64,000 bases of DNA from JAKFWF01 sp963750535 (GTDB lineage: Bacteria > Pseudomonadota > Alphaproteobacteria > Rhizobiales > Hyphomicrobiaceae), in assembly GCA_963750535.1 (NCBI GenBank), contig CAVVRF010000032.1, positions 124,001 through 188,000 on the forward strand, written 5' to 3'. Under the pieces are notes generated by a model. That model searched no databases and was not told the origin of the DNA. It was given only the letters and a program-made list of their open reading frames with translations. Shown one piece after another: positions 8,217 through 18,573 of this stretch. How positions within the stretch are numbered: the stretch's first letter is position 1; each line of letters starts with the position of its first letter. Position numbers and translations under genes: made by a program.

Positions 8217-9116
8217 TCAGATCATCTCGGCGGGCTCGAGCCGCAGCAGCTCGCGCAGCTTGCCGACGTTCATCCAGCCGCGCATGGCAAGCCGCAGCCA
8301 GCGAGCGCGGTCGAATGGCAACAGCAGGAGCGCGCAGCCGAGCGCGACGGCGGCCTTGAGTGCGGCCCCGGCGTAGAACCTCACCCTTCCCAGCGTGCTG
8401 GTCTCGACATTCGCCACCATGAACCGTGCATAGATCTGGCCGGTACGCAGCGCCCGGTGGCGGAAGTAGGCGACGTTGACCCGTGCCGGCGGCGCATCCT
8501 CGTGCACGAACGCATCGTCGGTCACGATCATCCTCGCGCCGGCGATGCCGAGGGCATGGAAGAATTGGGTGTCCTCGCCGCCGGTGCGCCCGAGCGCCGG
8601 ATCGAACCGCAGGCCGTGCCGCATGACGAGCGCGCGCTTCATCAGGGTATTGCCGCCGCGGCCGACGCTGACCGGCGATCCGCGCCGCCCCCAGTCGACG
8701 TGCAGCGGATTGGCCCGCACGATCCAGTCGGCGGTGCCTTCGGGATAGACCGGATGCACCGGTCCGAATACGCAATCGGCCTCGAACTCGGCCATCGCCG
8801 CCAGCATTCGCCCGAGCCACTCCGGCTCGACCCACTCGTCGTCGTCGACAAACGCCACGAGCTCGCCTCCCGCCGCATCGAGGCAGGCATTGCGGGCGAC
8901 CGACACGTTGCGGGCGCCGGTCGGCACGACGCGAAGCGGGTAGGGCAGGCGGTCGAGGCTGGCAACGAGGCCCGCGACCCGGCCGTCGGTGCTGTCGTCG
9001 GCAATCACCACGTCGATCGTCACGCCCGCCGGTACGGCGAGCGCGGCAAGCGAGGCGAGACAGCGAGCCAGCACCGGTCGGCCGCTACTGGCGATGGCGA
9101 TGGTGATCGTCGTCAC
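8217..9116 (-). CDS. Glycosyltransferase family 2
   Basis: This 299-residue protein has a GT-A fold: ITIAIASSGRP at the start, a VVIADDSTDG nucleotide-binding segment, the metal-binding VAFVDDDEW (DxD) and a GGEDTQFF acidic catalytic-type motif. Its C-terminus is hydrophobic, suggesting membrane association. The start is a GTG at 9116 that overlaps the upstream ligase stop in a GTGA junction, implying translational coupling. The stop codon is the three bases next to the MITE right end, so the insertion may have redefined the C-terminus. It would add a sugar during polysaccharide assembly; the sugar is unknown. Confidence 0.85.
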   Translation of the reverse strand: MTTITIAIASSGRPVLARCLASLAALAVPAGVTIDVVIADDSTDGRVAGLVASLDRLPYPLRVVPTGARNVSVARNACLDAAGGELVAFVDDDEWVEPEWLGRMLAAMAEFEADCVFGPVHPVYPEGTADWIVRANPLHVDWGRRGSPVSVGRGGNTLMKRALVMRHGLRFDPALGRTGGEDTQFFHALGIAGARMIVTDDAFVHEDAPPARVNVAYFRHRALRTGQIYARFMVANVETSTLGRVRFYAGAALKAAVALGCALLLLPFDRARWLRLAMRGWMNVGKLRELLRLEPAEMI

Positions 9117-10439
9117 CGGCGGCTCGGTTGTTCGCTTTGCGACAGGAACGCGATCACCAGTGCCACCACCATCCATTCCACGCCGAACGAGCGAAACCAG
9201 GCCGTTTCGAGCAGATTGTAGAGCACGCCGAAGATCAGCATCGACAGGCAGAAGCCTGCGAGCCCCGGCGATCGCCGGGCGAGCCTGCCGGCGACGTGCA
9301 GCGCCGACAGGATCAGGACCGCCAGCAACACGAGCCCGACCGCGCCGGTCTGCAGCACGACATCGATGTAGCCGTTGTGAGCGTGCGGCATCTGCGCGAC
9401 GAAGCCGGGGCCCTCGCGCACGCTCGGGCTGTTGGCGCCGGCGCCCCAGAACACCTCGTAGCCGTAGCCGAGCCAGGGGCGCTCGGCGATCTTGCGCATC
9501 GCGAACGCCCAGATGTCGGTGCGCTGGGTCAGCGTCGGATCGCCGAACACCGTCTCGGCGACCGCATGGAAATCCCAGAAGCCCGACTGGGCGCCGAACT
9601 CGTAGACGCCGTAGACCGCCAGCGCGAGCAGCGACAGCGCGATGGCGGGGGAGACGCGGGCATGGCGGGCGAGCAGCACGCGAGCCGTAGCTCAGCGGTG
9701 GTACCAGCACCACCAGGGCGGTGCAGGTCTTCGAGCGGGCTTCGGCGAGGAACCAGATGCCGAGTGCGATCATCACGACGGCCGCGCATCGGGTGACCGT
9801 CGTTCCGTTCGTCAGCTGATAGAGCGCGAACAGGATCATCATCGACGTCATCGCGGCGAAGTAGTTCTTGTGCGGGTAGAACGCCGCGTGGCCGAGCGCG
9901 GTCGGGGCGGTCGCAAGCACGCTCCAGGCCGAGATCGCCGCCATGGCGGCGAACATCCAGAAGGCGACGCGCAGCACACGGTCGGGATCGCGCGCGGCAA
10001 GCGTCGAGCAGGTGATGCCGGTGGCGATGAATACGGTGAGCAGGAAGCGCCGGGTGCTGATCTCCGGCTCGACCGCCCAGAAGCCGGTGACGCCGGCCCA
10101 GGCGATCAGAACGGCAAGCGCGATCAGCAGTGGCGGCCTGATGCCGAGCGGGCGAGTGGCGGCTTGCGCGGCGAACGCGACGACGCCGGACACCAGCAAT
10201 ATCGAGAAGTAGACGCGCAGCAGCGCGCTCGGCGGTCCGTCGATGGCGGGCTGTCCGTAGACCGGCTCGAGCGACACCACTTGCGCCTCGAGCAACGGCC
10301 ACACCAGCACCGGATAGGCGAGCGCGGCGACCGCCCCGAACGGCGCCAGGCGACGCAGCCAGGCGATCGTCGCCGACGGCCGCGCCGGGTTCCGGCCGGC
10401 GGCGCTGGGAGCGAAGGCGCGTGGTTGCGAAAAGCTCAT
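9113..10439 (-). pseudogene. O-antigen ligase/polymerase-like membrane protein, frameshifted
   Basis: From ATG 10439 about 247 residues of a many-helix membrane protein are encoded, up to LVVLVPPLSYGSR. The frame then runs into unlikely sequence. The continuation VLLARHARVSPAIAL lies in the next frame and runs to 9113. It includes the O-antigen-ligase-type loop with PHAHNGYIDVVLQTG. The break is at about 9680, best explained by one extra base (or two missing). Restored length is about 441 residues. The start overlaps the flippase stop (ATGA) and the stop overlaps the GT2 start (GTGA), so the four genes formed one coupled operon. Confidence 0.8.
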
Positions 10440-11683
10440 GGCACCGTTGCCACGGGACGGGATGCGAGGGGGGCGGGACTGCGCGCCAGCCGGGCCACCA
10501 GCAGAACTATCCAGATCAGGGCCACGATCTCGGCGGCGGCAAGCGCCAGCACGGCCCAGACTACGGGCACGTCGAGCAGCAGGCCGGTGAGCAGCAGGCA
10601 GCTCAACGTCGCGGTCGCCATTGTCACCTGCGCCAGCTCCTTGAGCCGCATCGCCGCCTGCAGCGGTACCGACAGCACCATGTGCGCGATGACGACGAGC
10701 ATGTAGCCGGCCCAGGCCAGCGTCATGGCGCCGACTTGCGGATACTTGCCGTGAAAGAACAGGCTCTCGGCGATCGGCCACAGGGCGTAGAGCATCCCGC
10801 AGTAGGCGGCGGCGACGGCCATGACATAGATCAGGCCCTGGCTCGTCAGCCGGATCACCTGGGCATTGTCGCCGCTGGCCAGATGCCGTGCCATCGCCGG
10901 GCGGGCGACTCGCCCCCAGGCGCCGACCACCAGCGGCAGCGGCCCGAGCAGCAGCCGGCCGGCCTGGACCGAGGCGAGGGCGGCGGTGTCCCGGAACAGC
11001 TCGATGGCGAATACGTAGCTGCGGTATTGCACTTCCGTGGTGCCGGCGCCGACCAGGCTCCACTGCGTATCTTGCCAGTAGTCCGCGCGGTAGGCGCTGA
11101 GCGCACTGGCGGGGTCGAGGCGCCGCGAAATGCGGGTCGAGACCTGGGTCAGCGTCGCGGCGAGGTTGCCGACGGCGATGCCGGCGAGAGCTGCCACCGC
11201 CGGTGGCGCCAGCCGCCACAAAAGCGCGGTCGCGCCGATCGAGACCACGATCGCCGCGATGTCGATGCGCAGACATTCGATCGTGCGCTCGTGGGCGAGC
11301 GCCAGCGATCGGGCGGTCTCGCGGCCGAGGGTGGTGAAGCACGCGAGGGCGGCGGCGAGCAGGAAATCCGCGGCGTGGCTGGTGATCAGGCACAGCAGCG
11401 CAGCGAGGATGGCGGCGGCGACGCGGAATGCGACGTCGGCCGAGACGACGGCGGCGGCGGTGGCTTCCTGCTCGGCTGGCCGGCGTCCGGGGATCAGCAC
11501 TGACAGCGGCGTCGCGACCAGCGCGTTCTGCAGCGACGTCAACACCAGGATCACGGCAGCGGCGAAGATGAACCGGCCGAACTCGGTCGGCGCGGCATAC
11601 CTGATCATCGCCAGGTTGAGCCCCAGGTTGAAGAGGCTCAACACGGCCTGGTCGACCAGGGCGATGCCAACGGATTTGCGCAA
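10436..11683 (-). CDS. Polysaccharide flippase (Wzx/PST-like)
   Basis: This 415-residue, very hydrophobic protein has about twelve predicted membrane segments. Its N-terminus (VDQAVLSLFNLGLNLAMIRYA) resembles oligosaccharide flippases of the MATE-like PST group, which move lipid-linked repeat units across the inner membrane. It is intact, unlike its neighbours on both sides. The stop overlaps the downstream ligase start in an ATGA junction. The upstream gene ends 37 bp away. Sequence alone cannot tell the substrate. Confidence 0.75.
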   Translation of the reverse strand: MRKSVGIALVDQAVLSLFNLGLNLAMIRYAAPTEFGRFIFAAAVILVLTSLQNALVATPLSVLIPGRRPAEQEATAAAVVSADVAFRVAAAILAALLCLITSHAADFLLAAALACFTTLGRETARSLALAHERTIECLRIDIAAIVVSIGATALLWRLAPPAVAALAGIAVGNLAATLTQVSTRISRRLDPASALSAYRADYWQDTQWSLVGAGTTEVQYRSYVFAIELFRDTAALASVQAGRLLLGPLPLVVGAWGRVARPAMARHLASGDNAQVIRLTSQGLIYVMAVAAAYCGMLYALWPIAESLFFHGKYPQVGAMTLAWAGYMLVVIAHMVLSVPLQAAMRLKELAQVTMATATLSCLLLTGLLLDVPVVWAVLALAAAEIVALIWIVLLVARLARSPAPLASRPVATVP

Positions 11684-11720
11684 CCGCGGAAAGTCCTTGC
11701 TCTGTGCTTCGCCGGCGGCC

Positions 11721-12864
11721 TCAGTAGCGGTATTCGGCGGCGAACTTGCGTACCGCGGTATTCCACAGCCAGATCGGATACGCCATTGGCCGCGCCAGGG
11801 CGAACGACCTGGTGGCGGTGGTCAAGTCGGACCACTGCAGCTTGTAGGGCTCGTTGCCTTGCATGAAGTCGATCCGGTCATAGCCGTCGGCGATCGCCTG
11901 CCGCGCGGCGAGAGCGATATGAACCTTGCCCGGCGCGTAGCTCGCCCAGGTGATGTCGAACGTCGGCTTGTACCAGGACAGCGTGCGGCCATGCCGGAAA
12001 CCGAAATGGTAGCTGATCGCAGCGCCGCCGATCCGCACCTGCGTGGCGTCGATCATGTCGAGCGGAAGGTCGGCGGCGAGCTGGTTGACGAATGCGGTCA
12101 TCGGCCCGGCCTGGAGCTCGGTAGCGCCGGAGCGGGCATGCCAATTGGCGGTATGCATGGCATAGAGGCGCGGCAGCATGGCGGCAATCTCGTCGCGCGA
12201 GCGCGCCGGTACCAGCTCGAGCGTCCCGGCAAGCGACAAGCGCTTGATCTGGCGGCGGATATCGCCTCGGTGGCTTTTGCTCCAGCGCTGCTCGAGTTGC
12301 TCGAAAGTTGCCGGCAGCGTCATTGCCGGGCAAGGGTGATCGATCGCGGCGATGAGCAGTCGATGGCGCCGGGCCAGGGCCTCGATGGCGGCCGGTTCGA
12401 CCTGACCCGCCGGCGCCTTTGGCCACAGCAGCATGGTCTGGGCGTCGAGCAGGGCGCAGGCTTGCTGCACGATCAGCTCGATCAAGGTGGCGGCGTCGTG
12501 CCCTTTCCGCAGCAGCGGAACGCAGTAGTCCGTCACGCGCGCGCCGACCGGCTCGATGATGCGGGCGAGCCCCTCGCGGGTTCCGAGTCGCTTCCGCCAC
12601 AGCGGCCACAGGGCGACGGTGGTGGCGCCCTGGCGGACCGAAATAGACGCTTAGCGGCCGCTCGGCGCCGAACGAGCGGATCGCCGCCGCCCACCACGCG
12701 GGATGGTTGAAGACAAGCGGATTTGCCGCATCGCGCCAAAGCTCGGCGGCAACCGCCGGATCGAGCGCCGCCTCGCATGAGACGCGATAGCCGTGACCGC
12801 GCGCCGCCGGCCCCGCCGTGGTTGAAAATTCATCGCGCGCGGTCGAAATGGGCATGAACGTCAT
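11721..12864 (-). pseudogene. FemAB/GNAT-like acyltransferase of polysaccharide clusters, frameshifted
   Basis: Reading from ATG 12864 (or 12855), the first 77 residues end at RPLSVYFG. The frame then becomes implausible, while RQGATTVALWPLWRKRLG continues in another frame to 11721. One extra base at about 12635-12636 accounts for it. The restored protein of about 380 residues has the later half of a FemAB-related/BioF2-like acetyltransferase: a KSHRGDIRRQ segment, GGAAISYHFGFRHG and a D-FMQGNEPYK region. Such proteins often sit in exopolysaccharide loci. It is the first gene of the leftward cluster. Confidence 0.75.
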
Positions 12865-13118
12865 CGTATTGCGGCATTCCGGGAGTGGATGAGCTTAGCT
12901 TTGAAAGGCTCATGCAATGTTGGGGCCGGTCGGGTGGCGGGCGCGGGATGAATGGCGGATCGGGCCAACATTCAGACCGGGTTCATCGCGAGACGGCTAA
13001 TTTCATGCGTATCGGGCTCCGGGGGTGCTTGCCAACCGCGGTTGCGGGGCTAAATCTCCGGTCCGGGCCTTAAGACCATCCATGCGATGGCCGCCGCATT
13101 GAGCTGAAGGTGAGATCC

Positions 13119-13403
13119 ATGCCGACGTTCGCCAAAACCACACTGTTCGCGCTGGCGGCCGCAGTCGCCGCGGCGACGCTCGGCGGCACGGCCTACGCCC
13201 AGGCCAACTGCGAGATGTACGGCCGTCTCGCGCTGAAGCAGATGCAGGAAAACGAGCAGAAGAAGTGCGGCCTGAAGGGGCCGGAATGGAACACCGACCT
13301 CAGGGCCCACATCAACTGGTGCGGCACGGTCGGGCCCGATCAGTGGAAAGTGCAGCTGCAGAAGCGCGAGCAGGCGCTTACCGCCTGCGCCAAGAAAGGC
13401 TGA
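13119..13403 (+). CDS. Small exported cysteine-containing protein
   Basis: The protein has about 94 residues. MPTFAKTTLFALAAAVAA and an AYA cleavage-type site near residue 27 mark a signal peptide. The mature part is short, hydrophilic and has four cysteines that could form disulfides. I chose ATG 13119 because AAGGTGAG sits at the right distance; a GTG nine bases earlier is possible. I do not recognise the family. A terminator-like hairpin follows at 13467-13497. Confidence 0.7.
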   Translation: MPTFAKTTLFALAAAVAAATLGGTAYAQANCEMYGRLALKQMQENEQKKCGLKGPEWNTDLRAHINWCGTVGPDQWKVQLQKREQALTACAKKG

Positions 13404-13466
13404 AGCCAGTCTCGAGCCGAGCAGACAACGGCGCGCCGCCCCAACCCCCTGCCGCCGTTTGCCGCC

Positions 13467-13497
13467 AGGACCGCCACGCCCGCCGCGCGGCGGTCCT
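13467..13497 (+). terminator. Terminator-like hairpin
   Basis: AGGACCGCC (13467-13475) pairs with GGCGGTCCT (13489-13497) around a 13-base loop, downstream of the small exported gene and upstream of the DUF2939 gene. There is no clear T-run, so it may be a weak terminator or only a hairpin. Confidence 0.45.
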
Positions 13498-13572
13498 TCG
13501 CCGTTGCCGGCTTGTGAAGGCGCTCGACAGGCTCTAGAGAGCGGGCGATCGAGGCCGACCAATGGGGACGCT

Positions 13573-14262
13573 ATGAGGCGGCTACTGGCATTGCTGGCGA
13601 TTGCGTTGCTCGGGTTCTACGTCGCCTGGCCGGCGTGGTCGGGCTACGTCATCCGCGAGGCGTTGCGGTCGCAGGATGCGGCGCGACTGGCTTCGAAGGT
13701 CGACTTCGAGCGCGTGCGGGCATCGCTGCTGCCGGTGGTGACCGCCAAGGTGGACGAAGGCGTCGGGCGCTATCAGTCGCAGCTCGGCGGCGCCGGCGCC
13801 ATTCTGCTGGAGCAGTTCAAGAAGGATGCGTTGCCGAAGGTCGTCGATGCAACCCTGCGCGTGCTTGTTACACCGCAGATGATCATCCGCCTCGCATCGG
13901 AGGCGGGGCCGATCAGGGAGGGAATCGACCGGGTGGTGCGCGAGCAGCTCGGCCGACGGGCGGCGGGTTCGGCCGATGGTAGCGAGCCGGCGAGCCCGCA
14001 GGCCGGTGGCCAGGGTCTTGGCGGCCTGCTCGGCAAGGTCTTGAAGCGTGGCGATCAGCAGCCGGCGGCCGGCGAGCCGGCGGCGCCGACGCCGACTCAG
14101 AGGACCTATTCGCTGGAGAACATCAAGAGCCTGTCGCTCAATGGGCCGCTTTCGTTCCGGATCGGCGTCGCCAAGGATCCGGCCGCGACGGAACCGGATA
14201 TTACAGCGGAAATGAGCTTTACCGGGTTCGACTGGAAATTGACCGGCCTGATACCTAAGTAA
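13573..14262 (+). CDS. DUF2939-type membrane-anchored protein
   Basis: This 229-residue protein starts MRRLLALLAIALLGFYVAWP, a single N-terminal membrane anchor or signal. The next stretch (Y-IREAL-S-DAARLASKVDFERVRASL) fits DUF2939, a family of exported or anchored proteins of unknown function. A low-complexity Gly/Ala/Pro region lies around residues 140-180, before a C-terminal SFRIG...ITAEMSFTGFDWKL domain. It ends IPK. The neighbours are also small exported proteins and each seems to have its own transcription unit. Confidence 0.7.
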   Translation: MRRLLALLAIALLGFYVAWPAWSGYVIREALRSQDAARLASKVDFERVRASLLPVVTAKVDEGVGRYQSQLGGAGAILLEQFKKDALPKVVDATLRVLVTPQMIIRLASEAGPIREGIDRVVREQLGRRAAGSADGSEPASPQAGGQGLGGLLGKVLKRGDQQPAAGEPAAPTPTQRTYSLENIKSLSLNGPLSFRIGVAKDPAATEPDITAEMSFTGFDWKLTGLIPK

Positions 14263-14490
14263 TAAGTTAAGTAATTGATCGCCAGCGCAAATTTCACCGC
14301 GCTAATTCGCGCGTTTGGATCGGCTGCGGGCAGTGCTCGCGCTGTTGTAATTGTGTCACATGGCGTTTGGAGCACACTCCCACAGCGAAATGTTCACCCG
14401 TCCTTAAGCGCGGTGGAACAACGATGACGAAGCAGTTACGAGAACATCAATAGGTGTCTCTTGTAGGCGCAGGACTGCCGCAGAGGGCGG

Positions 14491-14826
14491 ATGATGATGC
14501 GGTTGAAATTGATCGGATTGACTGCAGCGCTGGCGATCGTCAGCACGGCTGCCTTTGCGTTCCAGGAGCAGCAGCAGGCTGCACCTGCGACGCAATCGGA
14601 GCAGGCCACGCAACCGAACGTGGCTCCGGTCGCTCCCGATGCCCCGCCGACGAGCAAGGGTATGCCGGTACGCATTCCTGGCCTGGGTACGCTGGGCGTG
14701 ATCCCGAAGATGGATTTCGGCCTCGAGCTGCTCTATGGCGCGGCCGAGCAAGCCAAGCGCAGCGATCCGTCGAAACCAGAGAACGACGATGTTCTCGTTG
14801 GCGGCCGGATCAAGCACAAGTTCTGA
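14491..14826 (+). CDS. Small exported protein of unknown function
   Basis: This 111-residue protein has a signal peptide (MMMRLKLIGLTAALAIVSTAAFAF), a Gln/Ala/Pro-rich segment, and a conserved-looking C-terminus (PGLGTLGVIPKMDFGLELLYG, then VGGRIKHKF). Three consecutive methionine codons could start it; AGAGGGCGG lies directly upstream. I do not recognise a named family. A strong hairpin at 14877-14904 follows. Confidence 0.65.
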   Translation: MMMRLKLIGLTAALAIVSTAAFAFQEQQQAAPATQSEQATQPNVAPVAPDAPPTSKGMPVRIPGLGTLGVIPKMDFGLELLYGAAEQAKRSDPSKPENDDVLVGGRIKHKF

Positions 14827-14876
14827 TGCGGCGGCGCGCAACGATTGTGCGGCCGACGAAGCTGGGTTTATACGAG

Positions 14877-14904
14877 TGCGGGGAGCGCGGTGGCGCTCCC
14901 CGCA
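14877..14904 (+). terminator. Perfect 11-bp hairpin, probable terminator
   Basis: TGCGGGGAGCG (14877-14887) pairs perfectly with CGCTCCCCGCA (14894-14904) around a six-base loop, 50 bases after the small exported gene. It lacks a T-run but its position suggests transcription termination. Confidence 0.6.
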
Positions 14905-14966
14905 TGCATTTCGGACGGCGCGCGGTTCTGGCGATTGGCAACTATCACGACGCCTCTGGGGAGTGA

Positions 14967-14978
14967 GAGCCTGTCCGG
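14967..14978. repeat. Solo MITE-type end
   Basis: GAGCCTGTCCGG, identical to the outer end of the two 268-bp MITEs and preceded by TGA, stands alone two bases before the start codon of the phosphatidylcholine synthase gene. The inner MITE sequence is not present. It may be a footprint of an excised or deleted element. Confidence 0.5.
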
Positions 14979-14980
14979 TA

Positions 14981-15694
14981 ATGAAATCCGATCAGCAACC
15001 TCTCGCACTGAAGGTGGCGGCGGCCACGGTGCACCTGTTCACCGCGTCGGGGGCGCTTTGCGCATTCTATGCCACCCTGTCGGCGATCGAGCAGCGGTGG
15101 GAAGCCATGTTCGCCTGGCTGGGCCTCGCCTTCCTGATCGACGGGATCGACGGCACGTTCGCGCGCATGGTCGACGTCCATCGGCGTTTGCCGAACCTCA
15201 GTGGCGAGACGCTCGACCTGGTCGTCGACTACGTCACCTACGTCTTCGTCCCGACCCTCGCGCTGATGCTGCGCGGCTACCTGGTCGGACCGTTCGGGCA
15301 TCTGCTTGCGGCATTCATCCTGCTGTCGTCGCTGTACCATTTCTGCGATGCCGGCAATAAGTCCGAGGACCATTGCTTCGTCGGCTTTCCGGCGATCTGG
15401 AACATCGTCGCGTTCAACATCTTCGCATTCGATCTGTCGCAGCCGGCGACGGCGGGAGTGGTCATCGTGTGTACCGTGTTGACTTTCGTGCGCTGGCGCT
15501 GGGTGCATCCGATCCGGGTGCAGTCGTTGTGGCCGGTGACGCTGGGACTGACGCTGCTGTGGCTGGTCGCGGCGTTGTGGACGGTGATCCAGGGTCTGCC
15601 GGCAGAGGGATGGGCGACGGGGGTGTTCGCGATGACGCTGGTCTGGGGCGTCGGCCTGTCGCTCTACTGGCGGTGGGCGCCGGAGCAGTCATGA
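14981..15694 (+). CDS. pcs: Phosphatidylcholine synthase
   Basis: This 237-residue integral membrane enzyme makes phosphatidylcholine from CDP-diacylglycerol and choline in one step. The CDP-alcohol phosphotransferase motif is visible as DGIDGTFAR (about residues 48-56), followed by PNLSGETLDLVVDYV, the Pcs-specific form of the G-D-D half. Several hydrophobic segments and the length fit the family. The start is ATG 14981 (MKSDQQP), preceded by a solo MITE end; the ribosome site is weak. The stop overlaps the next gene's start (ATGA). Pcs is typical of alphaproteobacteria. Confidence 0.9.
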   Translation: MKSDQQPLALKVAAATVHLFTASGALCAFYATLSAIEQRWEAMFAWLGLAFLIDGIDGTFARMVDVHRRLPNLSGETLDLVVDYVTYVFVPTLALMLRGYLVGPFGHLLAAFILLSSLYHFCDAGNKSEDHCFVGFPAIWNIVAFNIFAFDLSQPATAGVVIVCTVLTFVRWRWVHPIRVQSLWPVTLGLTLLWLVAALWTVIQGLPAEGWATGVFAMTLVWGVGLSLYWRWAPEQS

Positions 15695-16617
15695 GGTGCT
15701 GGAGCGCGGCGGCGCTGGCATTGGCATTGGCGCTGGGGCTTGCCGCCGGCTCGTCATCGGCGCGGGCCGAGGCGGTGTCGCAGGAATACCTCGGGCTCGA
15801 GGTGACCGGAAACCTCGAGATCGCGCCGGGCAAGTCGCTCGCCGCCGACGGCGCGGCGCTGATCGTGCACGGCTCGGCCGCCCACCATGGCGCGGAGGTG
15901 ATCGCTGCGCTGCAACAGGGCCTGAAGCAGCGTGGCGTCAACTCGCTCGCCATAACGCTGAGCCTCGGGGCGCAAAAGCGCACTGGCGTGTTCGATTGCA
16001 AGCTCGAGCACGATCACCGGCATGGCGATGCCTCCGACGAGATCGTTTCCTGGGTCGAATGGCTGCAACACAAGGGGGCCGCGAAGGTCTACCTCGTCGG
16101 CCACTCGCGCGGCGCCGCGCAGGCGGCACTGGTGATGGTCGAGCGGGCGGATCTCGGCGTGCGCGGCCTGGTGCTGGCGGCACCGCTGTACCAGACGCCG
16201 GCCGAGATCGCGGCGCGCTACGAGGCGGCTTTCGGCCAGCCGTTGGCGCCCCTGCTGGACGCCGCCCACAGGCTGATCGAGGCGGGCGACGGCGACACGC
16301 TGATGGCGGTGCCGGGCTTCCTGCACTGCAAGCCGGCAAGAGCGACCGCGGCGGCGTTTTTCGACTACTACTCGCCAGATCCGCAGCACGACGTGGTGAA
16401 GCTGCTGGGCGAGATCGGCGCGCCGTCGGTGGTGGTGGTGGCGGGAGATGACCAGTTGGTGCCGGCGCTGCCGGCGGCGCTGGCCGAGGCGAAGGCCGCC
16501 CGGCGGCTGGGCCCGAGCGTCGAGATCGTCACCGTGCCTGGCGCCGATCACATGTTCCGCGACCTGTTCGGCGACGATCTCGCCGACAAGGTCGCCGAAC
16601 TCGTGCAGCAGCCCTGA
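15691..16617 (+). CDS. Exported alpha/beta hydrolase
   Basis: This 308-residue protein has a signal peptide (MRCWSAAALALALALGLAAG, cleavage near ARA). The alpha/beta hydrolase triad is visible: a GHSRGA nucleophile elbow, an acidic VAGDDQLV and a histidine in PGADHMF. A conserved IVHGSAAHHGAE oxyanion-type segment precedes them. Substrate unknown; the fold covers esterases and lipases. It overlaps pcs by four bases (ATGA), so the two are coupled, which hints at a lipid-related role; that is an inference. Confidence 0.75.
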   Translation: MRCWSAAALALALALGLAAGSSSARAEAVSQEYLGLEVTGNLEIAPGKSLAADGAALIVHGSAAHHGAEVIAALQQGLKQRGVNSLAITLSLGAQKRTGVFDCKLEHDHRHGDASDEIVSWVEWLQHKGAAKVYLVGHSRGAAQAALVMVERADLGVRGLVLAAPLYQTPAEIAARYEAAFGQPLAPLLDAAHRLIEAGDGDTLMAVPGFLHCKPARATAAAFFDYYSPDPQHDVVKLLGEIGAPSVVVVAGDDQLVPALPAALAEAKAARRLGPSVEIVTVPGADHMFRDLFGDDLADKVAELVQQP

Positions 16618-16704
16618 CGCCACGATCGATTGGCTTCCGAGCGAACTCGGCATACCATCCGGGCGCCGCACGAGGTGCGACCACGAACCGGGAGGAGCGC
16701 AAGC

Positions 16705-17598
16705 GTGAGCAGTCCGACGACCAGCCTCAAGGGGCGCACGCTGTTCATTACCGGCGGCAGTCGCGGCATCGGTCTGGCGATCGCGCTGCGGGCGGCTCGC
16801 GACGGCGCCAACATCGCCATCGCCGCCAAGACCGCCGAGCCCAATCCGAAGCTGCCTGGGACGGTTTTCACCGCCGCGGCCGAGATCGAGAAGGCCGGCG
16901 GCCAGGCCCTGCCGATCGTGTGCGACATAAGGTTCGAGGATCAGGTGCGGGCGGCGGCGGCGCAGACGACCGAGCGTTTTGGCGGCATCGACATCTGCGT
17001 CAACAACGCCAGCGCGATCTCGCTGACGCCGACGGAGAAGACGGAGCCGAAGCGCTTCGATCTGATGTTCGGGATCAATACACGCGGTACGTTCGTCACC
17101 ACGCAAGCCTGCCTGCCGTACCTGCGCAAGGCGGCCAACCCGCACGTGCTGATGCTGTCGCCGCCGCTCGACATGAATGCGAGGTGGTTCCAGCACCACG
17201 TCGCCTACTCGATCGCCAAGTACGGCATGAGCCTGTGCGTGCTCGGAATGTCGGCCGAGTTCAAGCGCGACGGCATCGCGGTCAACGCACTGTGGCCACG
17301 CACGACGATCGCCACCGCCGCCGTCAACAACCTGCTGGGCGGCGACCAGCTGATGCGGATGAGCCGGACGCCGGAAATTCTGGCCGACGCGGCGCACCTC
17401 GTATTCTGCCAGCCGGCCGGGTCGTTCACCGGCAATTTCCTGATCGACGACACGTTCCTGCACGAGGTCGGCGGAGTGACCGACTTCGAGGGCTATCGGG
17501 CCGATCGGTCGATGCCGCTCGCGAGCGACTTCTTCGTGCCGGAGGCGAGCGTGCCGCCACCCGGCGTGAAGGTCGTCGCCCTGCCGATGAAGCCGTGA
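16705..17598 (+). CDS. Short-chain dehydrogenase, HSDL2/SDR_c9-like
   Basis: This 297-residue classical SDR has the cofactor motif TGGSRGIGLA near the N-terminus, a VNNAS segment and the catalytic YSIAK. The long middle insertion and the NALWPRTTIATAAV segment resemble the HSDL2-like group of lipid or fatty-acyl-related SDRs. I chose GTG 16705 because GGGAGGAG lies seven to eight bases upstream and the conserved domain begins shortly after. The substrate is unknown. A deacetylase-family gene follows 13 bases later, probably in the same operon. Confidence 0.8.
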   Translation: MSSPTTSLKGRTLFITGGSRGIGLAIALRAARDGANIAIAAKTAEPNPKLPGTVFTAAAEIEKAGGQALPIVCDIRFEDQVRAAAAQTTERFGGIDICVNNASAISLTPTEKTEPKRFDLMFGINTRGTFVTTQACLPYLRKAANPHVLMLSPPLDMNARWFQHHVAYSIAKYGMSLCVLGMSAEFKRDGIAVNALWPRTTIATAAVNNLLGGDQLMRMSRTPEILADAAHLVFCQPAGSFTGNFLIDDTFLHEVGGVTDFEGYRADRSMPLASDFFVPEASVPPPGVKVVALPMKP

Positions 17599-17611
17599 GG
17601 AGGCGGGGCGC

Positions 17612-18550
<939 letters not shown>

Positions 18551-18573
18551 ATGGAGACGCCGAATCGGGCTAA

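Noticed and set aside
8217..11393. A continuous minus-strand open frame of over 1000 codons
   Set aside because: It only joins parts of the flippase shadow, the ligase and GT2 frames because frameshifts and high GC remove stops. The biologically sensible genes are the separate overlapping ones annotated here.
12885..13073. 62-codon rightward frame upstream of the small exported gene
   Set aside because: No ribosome site, no recognisable features and a position in the promoter region of the leftward cluster.
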